A DNA stretch of 64,000 nt from 'Nostoc azollae' 0708 (GTDB taxonomy: Bacteria > Cyanobacteriota > Cyanobacteriia > Cyanobacteriales > Nostocaceae), in contig NC_014248.1 of assembly GCF_000196515.1 (NCBI RefSeq), forward strand, positions 1,907,501 through 1,971,500. Reading direction: 5' to 3'. Every line of letters starts with the position of its first letter. The first letter of the stretch is position 1. The position numbers and the translations under genes are program-made. A model generated the notes under the pieces. The model was not told the origin of the DNA. It saw only the letters and a program-made list of their open reading frames with translations, and did not search any database. Shown one piece after another: positions 20,138 through 29,313 of the stretch.

Positions 20138-20467
20138 TAGTCTCTTGACTCCCGTTAAAAATCCTTATTTTATAAAAAAGTAGGCTGAAAACCCCGAAAT
20201 AGAACCCTAAAAACCCAAAAAGTTTTTAGAGTTACCCCTACACCATGTTTTTAGTCACCAGCTATAGTTTTTCAATTCCACCACTAAAGTGGGATCACTC
20301 ATTAATAAACTAGACCTATCCATAAAAGCTAATGAGCTTACGGTAAAGGGATTACAGGAGATATAATTGAGATAAAACAGCTATCATTACTGAAAGTAAA
20401 AATGAGAGTTTAGGGATGAAAATCTCAAGATTTTTGATAATTTTGAGAAAAAAAGCTTTTTAAAAAG
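20138..20467. other. 330-bp spacer upstream of aroK, no gene seen
   Basis: AT-rich, with several short poly-A/T runs. It should hold the aroK promoter (leftward). No coding similarity is seen. Confidence 0.45.
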
Positions 20468-21325
20468 CTAAATGTCAAATCTGACACTAGCGGGTCCAGT
20501 AGTAGATTGAAAATCTTTTTCTTTGAAGCGTTCAATTATATAACCTCTCCACACTTTACTAGGAGATACACTATCTGTTTGTATATCAATAAATAAATAA
20601 TCGTCGCTGCAGTAATTCTAGAGCTTCTAAAATTAGTCTTCTTCCTAACCGTGGTGATCGTCCGGGTATGATGTGACTTGTTAAAGTTACGACAGAATTA
20701 CACTCTCGATTAAGTACTAACCAATACATAATATATTTTCCTAACTCAGACAAGCGATTAAACTGCTGGTCTAGAATTCTGCGGATATCACTAAAAACCA
20801 AAGTACCCTGTTCTAGAAACTGATAAACACTATCAGCAAATAAATCTTGAATGGTGGTAGCAACTAATTTCAAAAATTACGGATTACCAGCATAGGAGTC
20901 AATCAATATATGAGATTCTATATGGTCTAATTGGGCTATTCCCTTAACCTGAAGGATACCCAAGCTTTGTGTTTTGCTTAAACCAGTCAATCTTAAAGAC
21001 TGAACAGGTAGTTTTTCTCCTTCTATCTCTGTAATTTCTGGCGGTTTTTCCCGACCAGTTATTAACAAGCCGCTTTGATGTTGAGATTCTCCTATGCTTT
21101 TAATTAACTCACCGGAACCTTCATAACCAGGAAGATATTGAATTTGTAAAAGTGGATCAGCCTTACTAGTAGCTACAGAACTGTCACCATTGCTAGATGA
21201 AATCGAGTCTACGTTATCTAACACGAACATACAACTAACTTTGCGTAAAGCATGAATCAGTTGGGCAATTTTGGTATTTAGAGATGTGGTTTCGTCTATC
21301 TTTAAGTTTGGCTTTAATATCTACA
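20468..21325 (-). pseudogene. NB-ARC/STAND ATPase fragment, frameshifted
   Basis: The minus strand reads AKLKIDETTSLNTKIAQLIH-like sequence, then MFVLDNVDSIS (Walker B), SGLLITGREKPPEITE and LRLTGLSKTQSLGILQ, ending in YAGNP and a stop at 20877. After a frameshift it resumes: LKLVATTIQDLFADSVYQFL, RRILDQQFNRLSELGKYIMY, ALELLQRRLFIY, and finally an unfamiliar tail to 20468. These are hallmarks of cyanobacterial NB-ARC proteins that carry WD40 or TPR sensor domains. The P-loop part is missing because an IS abuts at about 21334, and the sensor repeats are absent. STAND proteins act in signalling and sometimes defence. Confidence 0.75.
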
Positions 21326-21333
21326 TTATTTCT

Positions 21334-22099
21334 AGCAACAAAAGACCTGTCAGGAAAATTAACTTGGTGTCAAAAAAATGGTAGAAGGCAATTTTGAGGG
21401 TGTACCAAAAGGGAAAATCCACTAAATTAACTATATTCAAGAATATCCACATCGTAGAAAACAAATACTGGGAATAACTAACCATCAGTTTCAAGACTTG
21501 TTAGCCCAAGGTGAAATGTAGCATAAAAAACTTCAAGGTGAGATAGAAAGTAAAAAGATAGGTATAAATCAGAAAGGAGGAGGGGGGAAAGGGAAACTAG
21601 AGATAAAACAACAGGTATGTCTATGCTTGTGCTATTGGAGGGAAATGCCAATATTTGAGGTTTTAGATTTCCATTTCGGTATATGGAAAACGGAAGCAAA
21701 GGACACATTTCATTACTGGCTAGAGATATTACGAAATGTTTTGCCTGCTAGTCTGCTTGAATAGGTAGAAAAACATGATAGCGATTATGCCATCGCGATA
21801 GAACTATTAACGGAGTTTCACTTAATAGTCGACAGCATGGAACAGCCACGAGAAAGGCCTTCAGATAATCAGGAGCAGAAAAAGTATTTTTCAGGTAAGA
21901 AGAATCAGCACACATTTTGTCAGCTTACCAGAAGGAAAAGATATTGTAGGAGAAAAGGCCCAACCAGTGAGTGATATTAGCTTATTTCGAGAGAAACAAG
22001 AAAAGTCCCATAACAACCAAATGTTTGAAGGAGATAAAGTATATCAAGGAGGAAAGAATATTAGCACACCTTATAAGAAACCACGTAAAGGAGAATTAA
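21334..22099 (+). pseudogene. IS5-like DDE transposase (copy 1), degenerate
   Basis: The plus strand shows HRRKQILGITNHQFQDLLAQ, MPIFEVLDFHFGIWKTEAKD, TFHYWLEILRNVLPASLLE-stop-VEKHDSDYAIA, RPSDNQEQKKYFSGKK, then frameshifted pieces (FEGDKVYQGGKNISTPYKKP). Stops and frameshifts kill it. The left end begins AGCAACAAAAGACCTGTCAG, which also marks copy 2 at 53266. The element joins an NB-ARC fragment on the left to a muiA fragment on the right, so genes were lost on both sides. The family is the HTH_Tnp_4/DDE_Tnp_4 type. Confidence 0.8.
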
Positions 22100-22515
22100 C
22101 CTCAAATTCTTCCGCGACAGACTCTGAGCAAAGGGTTCTTCAGTCTTTTCCCCTAAACCAGCAATAAAACTAGATTGTAATGCCAAAGCATCTATTTGGG
22201 CTTACAATCTAGTTTTATTGCTTCTAGCTGCTGAATTTATCTTGTCAACTGTGCTACTCGTTCTGCCACTGCTTCAGTAGTATAAATGCTATCAATGCTT
22301 ACTCCCAGCAACCGCACTCCTACCTTACCAGTACCGCTTACCCTTACAGACTCCATTTCCAGAGTTATAGGTAATGGTGTAATTAATAACTCCTGTTCTT
22401 CTCCCGTTCAAGAGATTACACCTCGTCTTGTCACTAAAGCTTTGTCACCATACACTGTGACAGCAAAAATCTTGCTTTGTACTGTTTTGTGCCAAGATGA
22501 TAATTACGGGTTAGT
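22100..22515 (-). pseudogene. MuiA-family (DUF4140/DUF4139) N-terminal fragment
   Basis: Reading leftward from about 22515: VYGDKALVTRRGVIS-stop-TGEEQELLITPLPITLEMES, VRVSGTGKVGVRLLGVSIDS, TTEAVAERVAQLTR-stop, then out of frame QIDALALQSSFIAGLGEKTE and EPFAQSLSRKNL. This is the N-terminal DUF4140 region of mucoidy-inhibitor MuiA-like proteins. The rest is replaced by the transposase copy at 22099. A 20-bp inverted repeat interrupts the coiled segment (see the repeat at 22161-22221). Confidence 0.75.
22161..22221. repeat. Perfect 20-bp inverted repeat inside the muiA remnant
   Basis: Left arm 22161-22180 (GCAATAAAACTAGATTGTAA) and right arm 22202-22221 are exact reverse complements with a 21-bp loop. 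The left arm fits the expected MuiA codons (ALQSSFIAG), while the right arm encodes AIKLDCK where a different sequence is expected, so it looks like a copied inverted sequence. Confidence 0.9.
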
Positions 22516-22682
22516 CATTACCAAATTTATCCCCCCATTTTTATCAGTTATCAGTTACCATTCATCAGATACCAGTTATTACTGACGCCTGTTACCTAAT
22601 TACCTGATCTAATGGTGATGCTGGTGAATTGTCAATGATTTCCGATTTTATCGTCAAGCTTTGTAAAATTCCAGTATAGAAT

Positions 22683-23627
22683 TCATTCTGGAAGTTTAGG
22701 AACCGGAGTAGTTGGAAGAGCAATATCTTCTAGGTCCACAATCTTCTTTGCCGCCTCTAGCAGATACTGATAATAAGTGCGAGCGACAATAGATAACTGC
22801 TTGCCTGCTGGGTGAGCTATGTACCAAGTCCGCTTAATGGGAAAATGCTGCATATCCAAAATACTGAACTCGTGAGCATCTGTCAATAAAGTGTGACGAG
22901 ATAAAACCGAAACTCCCAGCCCTCCAGCTATTGCTTGTTTAATCGCTTCATTACTCCCTAATTCCAACTTCACCTTCACCTTGATGCCATGTTCATCTAA
23001 AAGGGACTGCACAGCACGGCGTGTACCTGAACCTGGTTCGCGCATAATAAACGGTTCATTTGCCAGTCGTTCAATGGGAATATTTTTTTCCTGTGCCAAA
23101 GGATGATTCACAGGTGCAAAAACCACCAAAGGATTTTCTAAAAATGCTTCAAAACTGACATCTACATGATCTGGAACCTGACTCAGAATATACAAGTCAT
23201 CCATATTACCAATCATTCGTTCCAAAATTCGTTCATGATTCGTAACTTGCAGCGAGATATCAATTCCCGGATAAAGTTGGCAAAACTGACCCAACAAACG
23301 CGGAATAATATATTTTGCTGTGGTAATTACTGCCAATCGTAATTGACCTTGTTTCAGCCCTTTTAAATCTGCCACCTTCATTTCAAACTGGGATATAGTC
23401 TCAAAAATCTGGCGACAAGTAGCAAATAACTCCCGTCCCGCTTCCGTCAAAAATAACCGCTTCCCCACCTGCTCAAATAATGGCAACCCTACCGATTTTG
23501 TTAGCTGCTTGATTTGCATAGAAACGGTAGGTTGGGTGAGAAATAATTCTTCAGCAGCACGAGTAAAGCTACCGTGCCGTGCAGCGGCCTCGAACACCTT
23601 CAACTGGTGCAGCGTCGCTTGGTTCAA
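22683..23627 (-). CDS. rbcR: LysR-family regulator of carbon fixation genes (RbcR/CmpR type)
   Basis: A 314-residue LysR regulator. The N-terminal winged helix is LHQLKVFEAAARHGSFTRAA with TQPTVSMQIKQLTKSVG; the effector domain spans ~95-295 (LRLAVITTAKYIIPRLLGQF, FIMREPGSGTRRAVQSLLDE). This subfamily (RbcR, CmpR, NdhR/CcmR) senses 2-phosphoglycolate, 2-oxoglutarate or RuBP and controls Rubisco, bicarbonate transport and NDH-1 genes. Its place directly downstream of the ccm cluster on the same strand matches my memory of the Anabaena 7120 layout. Which of the three paralogues it is cannot be settled here; rbcR is the best guess. Confidence 0.85.
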   Translation of the reverse strand: MNQATLHQLKVFEAAARHGSFTRAAEELFLTQPTVSMQIKQLTKSVGLPLFEQVGKRLFLTEAGRELFATCRQIFETISQFEMKVADLKGLKQGQLRLAVITTAKYIIPRLLGQFCQLYPGIDISLQVTNHERILERMIGNMDDLYILSQVPDHVDVSFEAFLENPLVVFAPVNHPLAQEKNIPIERLANEPFIMREPGSGTRRAVQSLLDEHGIKVKVKLELGSNEAIKQAIAGGLGVSVLSRHTLLTDAHEFSILDMQHFPIKRTWYIAHPAGKQLSIVARTYYQYLLEAAKKIVDLEDIALPTTPVPKLPE

Positions 23628-23872
23628 GGTGATTCTCCTCTAATAGCAATTCGTAAACATATATTTAGTATCACTGCACACTAGCCTATTATGTAGTATC
23701 ACACATACCAAGTTATAAGTCTAAGCATAGATAAATATCTATTTTCGCTATCAGAAGTGCGGTATTGGACTTATGGAATTGAGAGGTTATCATCAAAACA
23801 ACACAAAACGTAAGATGCCTTCCAACCTAAGATGAATGTTGAATATCCAAATTATTGATTATTCACCATTCA

Positions 23873-24661
23873 TCATTCATCCATCCAAAGTTCTTCTTTA
23901 ACTTTTACAGGTAATTTAGCTAAATCTGGTAACTCCACTGCCACTGCATCCACAATCTTATCCTTGATATTCAAGGGAATATTTAAGGGTTGACGTTCTT
24001 CCACCCAACAATTAGCTACTGGTAAGGTTTGTTCCAACTCATCCAAAGGTCGAGGAATCACCATGACTGCGTTCAACTCCCCAATCCTTTCTGCTTCAAA
24101 CATTCCGGCCTCTACTGCTACAGCGACGTTAGCAACAGAACCACGAATAATGGCCGTACATAAACCAGCCCCTATTTTTTCATAGGAAGCTAAATGTACA
24201 TCTGCTGCTTTGAGCATGGCATCACAAGCACCAACCATAGCTGGAAAACCACGAGTTTCCACCAAACCAATAGCTTGATTACTCAGACGGCTGTAACTGG
24301 CATCCTCTATCATTTGACTCAAGCGATTGATAGGCAGAACTATATCTAAATTGGGATAAGGTCGGGGAATGACTAAGCTAGAAACCAACTGTCCAAACTG
24401 TTCCGCTGTTTGTACGCCAGCTTCTACAGCTAGACGCACATCAGCAATTCCACCCCGGACAATAGCTGTACAGTGACCACTACCAATCTTTTCATAGCCT
24501 ACTAAGTGGACTCCAGCCGACTTTAACATCATGTCAGCCGTTCCAACTATAGCTGGAAAGCTGAGGGCCGATACTAAACCCAAGGCAGTATCCTTGAGAT
24601 TGTCGCGGCGAAGTGATGCCTGGATGGTGCTAAGAGAGCGTTGATTGTATGTTTCCATCAT
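23873..24661 (-). CDS. ccmO: Carboxysome shell protein CcmO (tandem BMC domains)
   Basis: A 262-residue protein with two BMC domains: ~25-105 ([40 protein letters not shown]) and ~125-210 (QAIGLVETRGFPAMVGACDA, VHLASYEKIGAGLCTAIIRG). Tandem-BMC proteins form pseudohexameric trimers in the beta-carboxysome shell and CcmO is essential for shell closure. The ATG at 24661 is preceded by GGTGA seven bases upstream; an in-frame start at 24700 would add 13 residues overlapping the ribosome site. It follows ccmN closely, so the two are likely in one transcript. Confidence 0.92.
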   Translation of the reverse strand: MMETYNQRSLSTIQASLRRDNLKDTALGLVSALSFPAIVGTADMMLKSAGVHLVGYEKIGSGHCTAIVRGGIADVRLAVEAGVQTAEQFGQLVSSLVIPRPYPNLDIVLPINRLSQMIEDASYSRLSNQAIGLVETRGFPAMVGACDAMLKAADVHLASYEKIGAGLCTAIIRGSVANVAVAVEAGMFEAERIGELNAVMVIPRPLDELEQTLPVANCWVEERQPLNIPLNIKDKIVDAVAVELPDLAKLPVKVKEELWMDE

Positions 24662-24707
24662 GAATTCACCAGGATACTTCCAAAGAAAGACAACTAACAA
24701 TTAACAC

Positions 24708-25475
24708 TTACTCTGAAGAATTGTCAGAGTTTTCGTCGCTCAAGGATTGCCGATGGGGAAACAATGTAATCAAGAGTCTGTTAATACTTCCTTGTCCATA
24801 TATCTGTGTCCCAAAAGTGTTATTGGGTTCAGTGTTAGCTGAACTGGGTTCGGATTCTTGAGAGTGAGTTTCTGGAGAACCTGGGAGAGTTGTTTCTGTT
24901 GTGATGGAGTCAGTAACCAGGGGCGTTTCTGCAACTGGAGGCGACTGGCTTTTAGGAGTTGGAGAAGGTGGAGATAGGGAAGTAGATTGTTGTTTAAAAC
25001 CTATAAAGGCCGCAGCAGAGAATTGAGTAGTAGTAATTACTTTTTTCTCTGGTTGTTGCTCTGGGGGATTTGTAGAAGTGGTGTTTGTGGAAGTTGGCTC
25101 TTCATGTAAATTTTGATCAATCTGCCGACTGTTATCTCCCAAAACGGAACCTGATGGTATGACTTGTTCAGGTGCTACGGAACAGTTAAATACTGTTGTA
25201 GCTGCACCAATACAAGCATTAGCACCGATTTTACCAGGGCCAACCATCAAAAACCCCGCTCCCAGGTTTGCTCCTGCTTCTACTTCTAGGATACCCTCAT
25301 TGACTTGGAGAATTGACCCCATGCCAATACAGGCCCCAGGACCAATAATAATTTTACTGTTGGCAGCTGCTTGGAGTATTACCCCTGGAGCAAGTACCGC
25401 GCTCTTATCAATATTTACCTCGCCACTAATATACTTATCAAAATTGTCCCTGAGGCGAAGCAACGGCACAGACAT
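24708..25475 (-). CDS. ccmN: Carboxysome assembly protein CcmN
   Basis: A 255-residue adaptor that ties the CcmM-Rubisco core to the shell. Residues ~15-115 form a left-handed beta-helix of hexapeptide repeats (SKIIIGPGACIGMGSILQV, VEAGANLGAGFLMVGPGKIG). A long Pro/Ser/Thr-rich disordered linker follows (~125-215). The C-terminus holds the amphipathic encapsulation peptide (IYGQGSINRLLITLFPHR), which binds CcmK2. Order on the minus strand is ccmM, repeats, ccmN, ccmO. Confidence 0.93.
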   Translation of the reverse strand: MSVPLLRLRDNFDKYISGEVNIDKSAVLAPGVILQAAANSKIIIGPGACIGMGSILQVNEGILEVEAGANLGAGFLMVGPGKIGANACIGAATTVFNCSVAPEQVIPSGSVLGDNSRQIDQNLHEEPTSTNTTSTNPPEQQPEKKVITTTQFSAAAFIGFKQQSTSLSPPSPTPKSQSPPVAETPLVTDSITTETTLPGSPETHSQESEPSSANTEPNNTFGTQIYGQGSINRLLITLFPHRQSLSDENSDNSSE

Positions 25476-25528
25476 GGAATTTATTACCTCAGAAGCCGGA
25501 AGAATGAGTATTGAAAATTAATTTGAGA

Positions 25529-25630
25529 TGGGGACTAGGGACTGGGGACTAGGGACTGGGGATTGGGGACTGGGGATTGGGGACTAGGGACTGGGGATTG
25601 GGGACTGGGGACTAGGGACTGGGGATTGGG
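25529..25630. repeat. STRR: GGGGACT/GGGGATT heptamers
   Basis: About 14 imperfect heptamers (GGGGACT, GGGGATT, AGGGACT) in the ccmM-ccmN spacer. It is followed after 34 bp by a second STRR with a different unit. Confidence 0.93.
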
Positions 25631-25664
25631 AATTCTTCTCTTTTTTACCTTATTCCTGAATTTT

Positions 25665-25790
25665 TATCACCTATCACCTATCACCTATCACCTATCACCT
25701 ATCACCTATCACCTATCACCTATCACCTATCACCTATCACCTATCACCTATCACCTATCACCTATCACCTGTCACCTGTCACCTGTCACC
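25665..25790. repeat. STRR: eighteen copies of TATCACC
   Basis: 126 bp, eighteen heptamers TATCACC changing to TGTCACC in the last three. It ends five bases before the ccmM stop codon, so it is probably transcribed within the ccm mRNA. Confidence 0.95.
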
Positions 25791-25794
25791 TAAA

Positions 25795-27453
25795 TTATGG
25801 ACGTTGGATGATTGCTTCCAACACGCGGCGTTTGGCTACGGGGTCGATTCCGATTAAACGCACGTATTCACCTGCATATTCAGAGATAACAGCTTCTAGT
25901 GCAGCGAGCACATCTCTTTCAGATGTAGCCTGAATTTGACCGCAGCTTACCCAAGAGCCTGTACGGAAACGACGTTGGTCTACGTGTTCAACACTAATCT
26001 TAAAACCACCTGTTAACAACTGTTTCAGTTGGTCTACTACTTCGGTACTCAAGCGGGTGCTAGTTGCAGTGGCACTTGCAGTTGCACCACTGTATAAAGT
26101 ACCTGATGTTTTAGCACTACCGGAGGATACTACTTGACCGTTAGGACGTTGGATAATTGCTTCCAATACACGACGTTTGGCTTTGCTGTCAATGCCAATT
26201 AACCGCACATATTCGCCTTGATGAGAAGTCATGCATTCTTCCAAAGCAGCAACTACATCATTAGCTGAGGTTGCCTCAATAGGGTTACAGCTTTGCCAAG
26301 AGCCTGTACGGAAACGACGTTGGTCTACGTGTTCTGTACCAATTTTGTAACCATTAGCTAAGAGCTGGCGAATTTGGTTCACTGTTTCAGCACTGAGGCT
26401 GCCACTAGCAACTGCACCGTTACTGTTACCATTACCGTTGTAGCTGCTGTAAGATGCAGCAGGAGTTTTAAAACTAGATGTACTTGTAGCTACTACACCA
26501 TCAGGACGTTGGATAATAGTTTCTAATACCCGTTTTCTGCCGTTGTCAATGCCGAACAAACGCACGTACTCGCCACTGTGGTCTATTAGACAAGATTCCA
26601 ATGCTGTGATCGCTTCTCCTAATGATCTGGTTTCAATAGGCTGGCAGCTTTGCCAAGAGCCTGTACGGAAACGACGTTGGTCTACGTGTTCTGTACCAAT
26701 TTTGTAACCTTGATTCAGTAGATAACGTACCTGATCTACTATTTCTGCACCCAATTTGCTTGCCACTTCACTGCTCCTTTCCAATTCGTCAACAATAATA
26801 CTTGTATAAGATCTATCACCAGACAGATTAAGCTCGTCCCGAATCGGGGCAATACACTTAATATCCTCTACACAGCGATAACCAGCCCGCAAAGCCTGAT
26901 TTATCCCCACAACGTGGTGAGCGAATTGCTGATCCTGAGCTTGTACATCTGGCAATCGGTCAGCTTGCTGCTGCATAGTAATTATCGACCCAGATGCTAC
27001 GTATTTACCTGGTGGAATTTCTACATCTTGGATTAGAGCGTGCATCATCACGATGCAACCAGCCCCTACCCTGGCATTAAATACTGTAGACCTAAAGCCA
27101 ATAAAGCAACTTTCCCCTACATAAGCTGGCCCATGAATCAGCGCCATGTGGGTAATAGAAGCATCTTTACCAACCCATACCGAGTAGTTTTTGCCATCAT
27201 CACCAATTACTCGGCCTTGCTCCAACCCATGAATTACTACACCATCTTGAATATTAGTATTTTCACCAATAAAAAAAGGTGTTCCTTCATCTGCTCTAAT
27301 CGAAGTTCCTGGAGCAATAATAACATTTTGACCCAGGTGTACATCCCCAATTAAATTACAAGAAGAATGTACAAATGCGGTTTGATGGATATCGGGTTCA
27401 GCTAAACTCCTTGACCACGGGGTTGGGGGTGCCGCCGTGCTGCGGACTACCAT
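25795..27453 (-). CDS. ccmM: Carboxysome scaffold CcmM (gamma-carbonic anhydrase plus three SSU-like domains)
   Basis: A 552-residue protein. Residues 1-200 are the gamma-CA domain; the zinc ligands fit His75, His102 and His107, and Cys194/Cys200 match the redox disulfide of active CcmM, so it may be an active, oxidation-gated carbonic anhydrase. Three Rubisco-small-subunit-like domains follow at ~232-320, ~357-445 and ~470-552, each starting with a form of [20 protein letters not shown]. They condense Rubisco into the carboxysome core. A GTG at codon 230 with AAGGAG upstream would give the 35-kDa short form. Many homologues carry three to five SSU-like domains. It is preceded by ccmL on the same strand. 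Confidence 0.96.
   Translation of the reverse strand: MVVRSTAAPPTPWSRSLAEPDIHQTAFVHSSCNLIGDVHLGQNVIIAPGTSIRADEGTPFFIGENTNIQDGVVIHGLEQGRVIGDDGKNYSVWVGKDASITHMALIHGPAYVGESCFIGFRSTVFNARVGAGCIVMMHALIQDVEIPPGKYVASGSIITMQQQADRLPDVQAQDQQFAHHVVGINQALRAGYRCVEDIKCIAPIRDELNLSGDRSYTSIIVDELERSSEVASKLGAEIVDQVRYLLNQGYKIGTEHVDQRRFRTGSWQSCQPIETRSLGEAITALESCLIDHSGEYVRLFGIDNGRKRVLETIIQRPDGVVATSTSSFKTPAASYSSYNGNGNSNGAVASGSLSAETVNQIRQLLANGYKIGTEHVDQRRFRTGSWQSCNPIEATSANDVVAALEECMTSHQGEYVRLIGIDSKAKRRVLEAIIQRPNGQVVSSGSAKTSGTLYSGATASATATSTRLSTEVVDQLKQLLTGGFKISVEHVDQRRFRTGSWVSCGQIQATSERDVLAALEAVISEYAGEYVRLIGIDPVAKRRVLEAIIQRP
26764..26779 (-). promoter_or_regulatory. Internal ribosome binding site and GTG start for CcmM35
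   Basis: Inside ccmM, AAGGAG at 26779-26774 stands seven bases before the GTG at 26766 (Val230), just before the first SSU-like domain. The product would be 323 residues, about 35 kDa. In Synechococcus elongatus the short CcmM35 is made from an internal start at the matching place (established); here it is read from sequence. Confidence 0.8.
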
Positions 27454-27504
27454 TGTGAGATTCCTCCTGAAATAAGCTTTTTGTCAGTAGTCGGTCGCTA
27501 CACT

Positions 27505-27566
27505 TCAATTCAAAATTCAAAATTCAAAATTTATTTCTTCTTTTTGAATTTTTAATTTTGAATTCC
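27505..27566. repeat. A/T-rich inverted repeats between ccmL and ccmM
   Basis: CAAAATTCAAAATTCAAAAT tandem units followed by TTTTTGAATTTTTAATTTTG can fold into a hairpin in the ccm transcript. It could trim or stabilise the mRNA between ccmL and ccmM; no T-run typical of a terminator follows on the minus strand. Confidence 0.6.
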
Positions 27567-27579
27567 CCTTCAGGGGTGA

Positions 27580-27885
27580 CTATCTATATTGGTCTTTTTT
27601 GCTGTAAATGAGACGATCTTCTACGTAAATAGAATCAATGATCGCCACGACGGCGGCATCTACTGGTCGTTGTTTATTGCCAGGAACTTCACGAGCGGCA
27701 CTACCACAACTTACAAGTACCCACTCATCTATACCTGCTCCTACGCTATTATCTGCTGCTACCTCATATTTAGGTAGGAGATTGCCGTTCTCATCTACTA
27801 ACTGCAACATCAGCAGTTTTACACCTCTAAGAGTAGGATCTTGTATAGTGCTAACTACCGTGCCACGCACTTTGGCAATTTGCAT
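27580..27885 (-). CDS. ccmL: Carboxysome vertex protein CcmL
   Basis: A 101-residue EutN/CcmL-family protein, forming pentamers that close the twelve vertices of the shell. Motifs: MQIAKVRGTVVSTIQDPTLR, VGAGIDEWVLVSCGSAAREV, PVDAAVVAIIDSIYVEDRLI. Full length. It starts four bases after the ccmK1 stop, so translation is probably coupled. Confidence 0.95.
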   Translation of the reverse strand: MQIAKVRGTVVSTIQDPTLRGVKLLMLQLVDENGNLLPKYEVAADNSVGAGIDEWVLVSCGSAAREVPGNKQRPVDAAVVAIIDSIYVEDRLIYSKKDQYR

Positions 27886-27889
27886 CTAA

Positions 27890-28234
27890 CTACGGTCTTC
27901 TACCGAAAGGACGAATGGCGTTAACTCCTTCCCGGAATTGTTCTACATCTTCTGTATACCGAATAGGTAGGACATATTCTAAGTTTTCATGAGGACGAGC
28001 GATGATGTGAGTAGACAGCACCTGTCCACCATTGACGCGCTTCACGTTGTCCACTCCAGCTGCTACTGATGCTTGAACTTCGGAAACGTCTCCCCGCACA
28101 ATTACTGTTACTCGACCGCTACCAATTTTTTCGTATCCTACTAAGGTAACGCGAGCTGCCTTTACCATTGCATCAGCAGCTTCTACTACGGCTGGAAAGC
28201 CCAAAGTTTCAACCATTCCTACTGCGATCGACAT
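27890..28234 (-). CDS. ccmK1: Carboxysome shell hexamer protein CcmK1
   Basis: A 114-residue single-BMC protein: [40 protein letters not shown] (pore loop KIGSG), [19 protein letters not shown]. It has a basic C-terminal extension of about ten residues ([12 protein letters not shown]) relative to CcmK2, the usual difference between the two paralogues. It forms hexameric facets with a small charged pore. It lies 111 bp downstream of ccmK2. Confidence 0.93.
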   Translation of the reverse strand: MSIAVGMVETLGFPAVVEAADAMVKAARVTLVGYEKIGSGRVTVIVRGDVSEVQASVAAGVDNVKRVNGGQVLSTHIIARPHENLEYVLPIRYTEDVEQFREGVNAIRPFGRRP

Positions 28235-28345
28235 TATTTTAATCCTTTAATCAAGTTAATGGTTTGTGCTACAGGACGCGAACAAACCGGGAAATCATTT
28301 GCACTCAAGCAAGCAACCCCGTTCATTACTTTGTGTCAACAGTTT

Positions 28346-28654
28346 TTAAGTTCGGAACTGTTCTACTGCTTCTGTATACCGAATAGGTAGGACATATTCT
28401 AGGTTTTCGTGAGGACGGGCAATAATGTGAGTAGACAACACTTCTCCACCGTTTACTCTTCTAGCTGCTTCGATACCAGCCGCTACTGAAGCTTGAACTT
28501 CAGATACATCACCCCGGACGATCACAGTCACACGGGCGCTGCCAATTTTCTCATATCCTACTAAGGTAACACGGGCTGCTTTCACCATAGCATCAGCAGC
28601 TTCTACTACTGCTGGAAAGCCTTTAGTCTCAATCATTCCAACTGCAATTGGCAT
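28346..28654 (-). CDS. ccmK2: Carboxysome shell hexamer protein CcmK2
   Basis: A 102-residue BMC protein, the major shell component: [40 protein letters not shown]. It is nearly identical to CcmK1 over the core, indicating a tandem duplication with selection. It is the first gene of the minus-strand ccm operon; the promoter should lie in the 660-bp spacer shared with ndhF4. Confidence 0.95.
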   Translation of the reverse strand: MPIAVGMIETKGFPAVVEAADAMVKAARVTLVGYEKIGSARVTVIVRGDVSEVQASVAAGIEAARRVNGGEVLSTHIIARPHENLEYVLPIRYTEAVEQFRT

Positions 28655-29313
28655 CGCAGAACTCCTAAAAATTTAATCCAATCTGTACTATGCGTGGAAA
28701 ATTTTGACGGGGATGCTGATCTTGAGTGAAGAAAACACTTCTAAAATTAAGGATATGAAACCTTGGCATCCCTGGCAACATAAATTACTATAATAGTTTG
28801 TAATAAAAAAGTTTTAGAAAACTTAACAAAACTTAATATGCCCCTGGAATCTATTAAAGTTTACGGATTCCTAGAGCAGCCGCTTATGCTTTATAATTTC
28901 TTTATCACATTTCCAAAATAACATTCATAACTGGGTCTAATCCTATCTGGTGATGGTCAATCACAGGCTGTATATTCTACTGTCTCTGACTTTCTTCAAG
29001 TTTTGCTATTTAGACATAGATTTAAGTGAACGATATATAAGTTTGTCAAATATATCATATAAACTTCTTTACTCAGAGTAGAAATACAAATTCGTAGCCA
29101 GAGGACTTATGAAGACAAGTAAATGCTTTTAAATATTTACAGTCATATTTTATTAGCATTTAATACGGGATGTTCAGGTAAAAATGCTGGTTAAGTTTTC
29201 TTGAAAAAATAGTTAAAAAAACTTGATTTTTCCCAGATTAACTTTTTTTAAGCGAATGATGTTTTTAATGTTGTTTGAGAACCTATAGGCTGAGTCATCA
29301 AGGAAAATTTCAA
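28655..29313. promoter_or_regulatory. 659-bp divergent control region between ccmK2 and ndhF4
   Basis: It separates the carboxysome operon (minus) from the CO2-uptake operon (plus), so it holds both promoters. The part next to ndhF4 is very AT-rich (29020-29260). LysR-type T-N11-A boxes are possible but too short to call by eye. AAGGA at about 29299 is the ribosome site for ndhF4. No gene is seen. Confidence 0.65.

Noticed and set aside
20468-21325. Active STAND defence system
   Set aside because: The NB-ARC gene is frameshifted, lacks its P-loop part and sensor repeats, and is joined to IS debris.
25563-25793. 76-codon frame MGTGDWGLGTGDW and repeats
   Set aside because: It is only translated STRR sequence (GGGGACT and TATCACC heptamers), not a protein gene.
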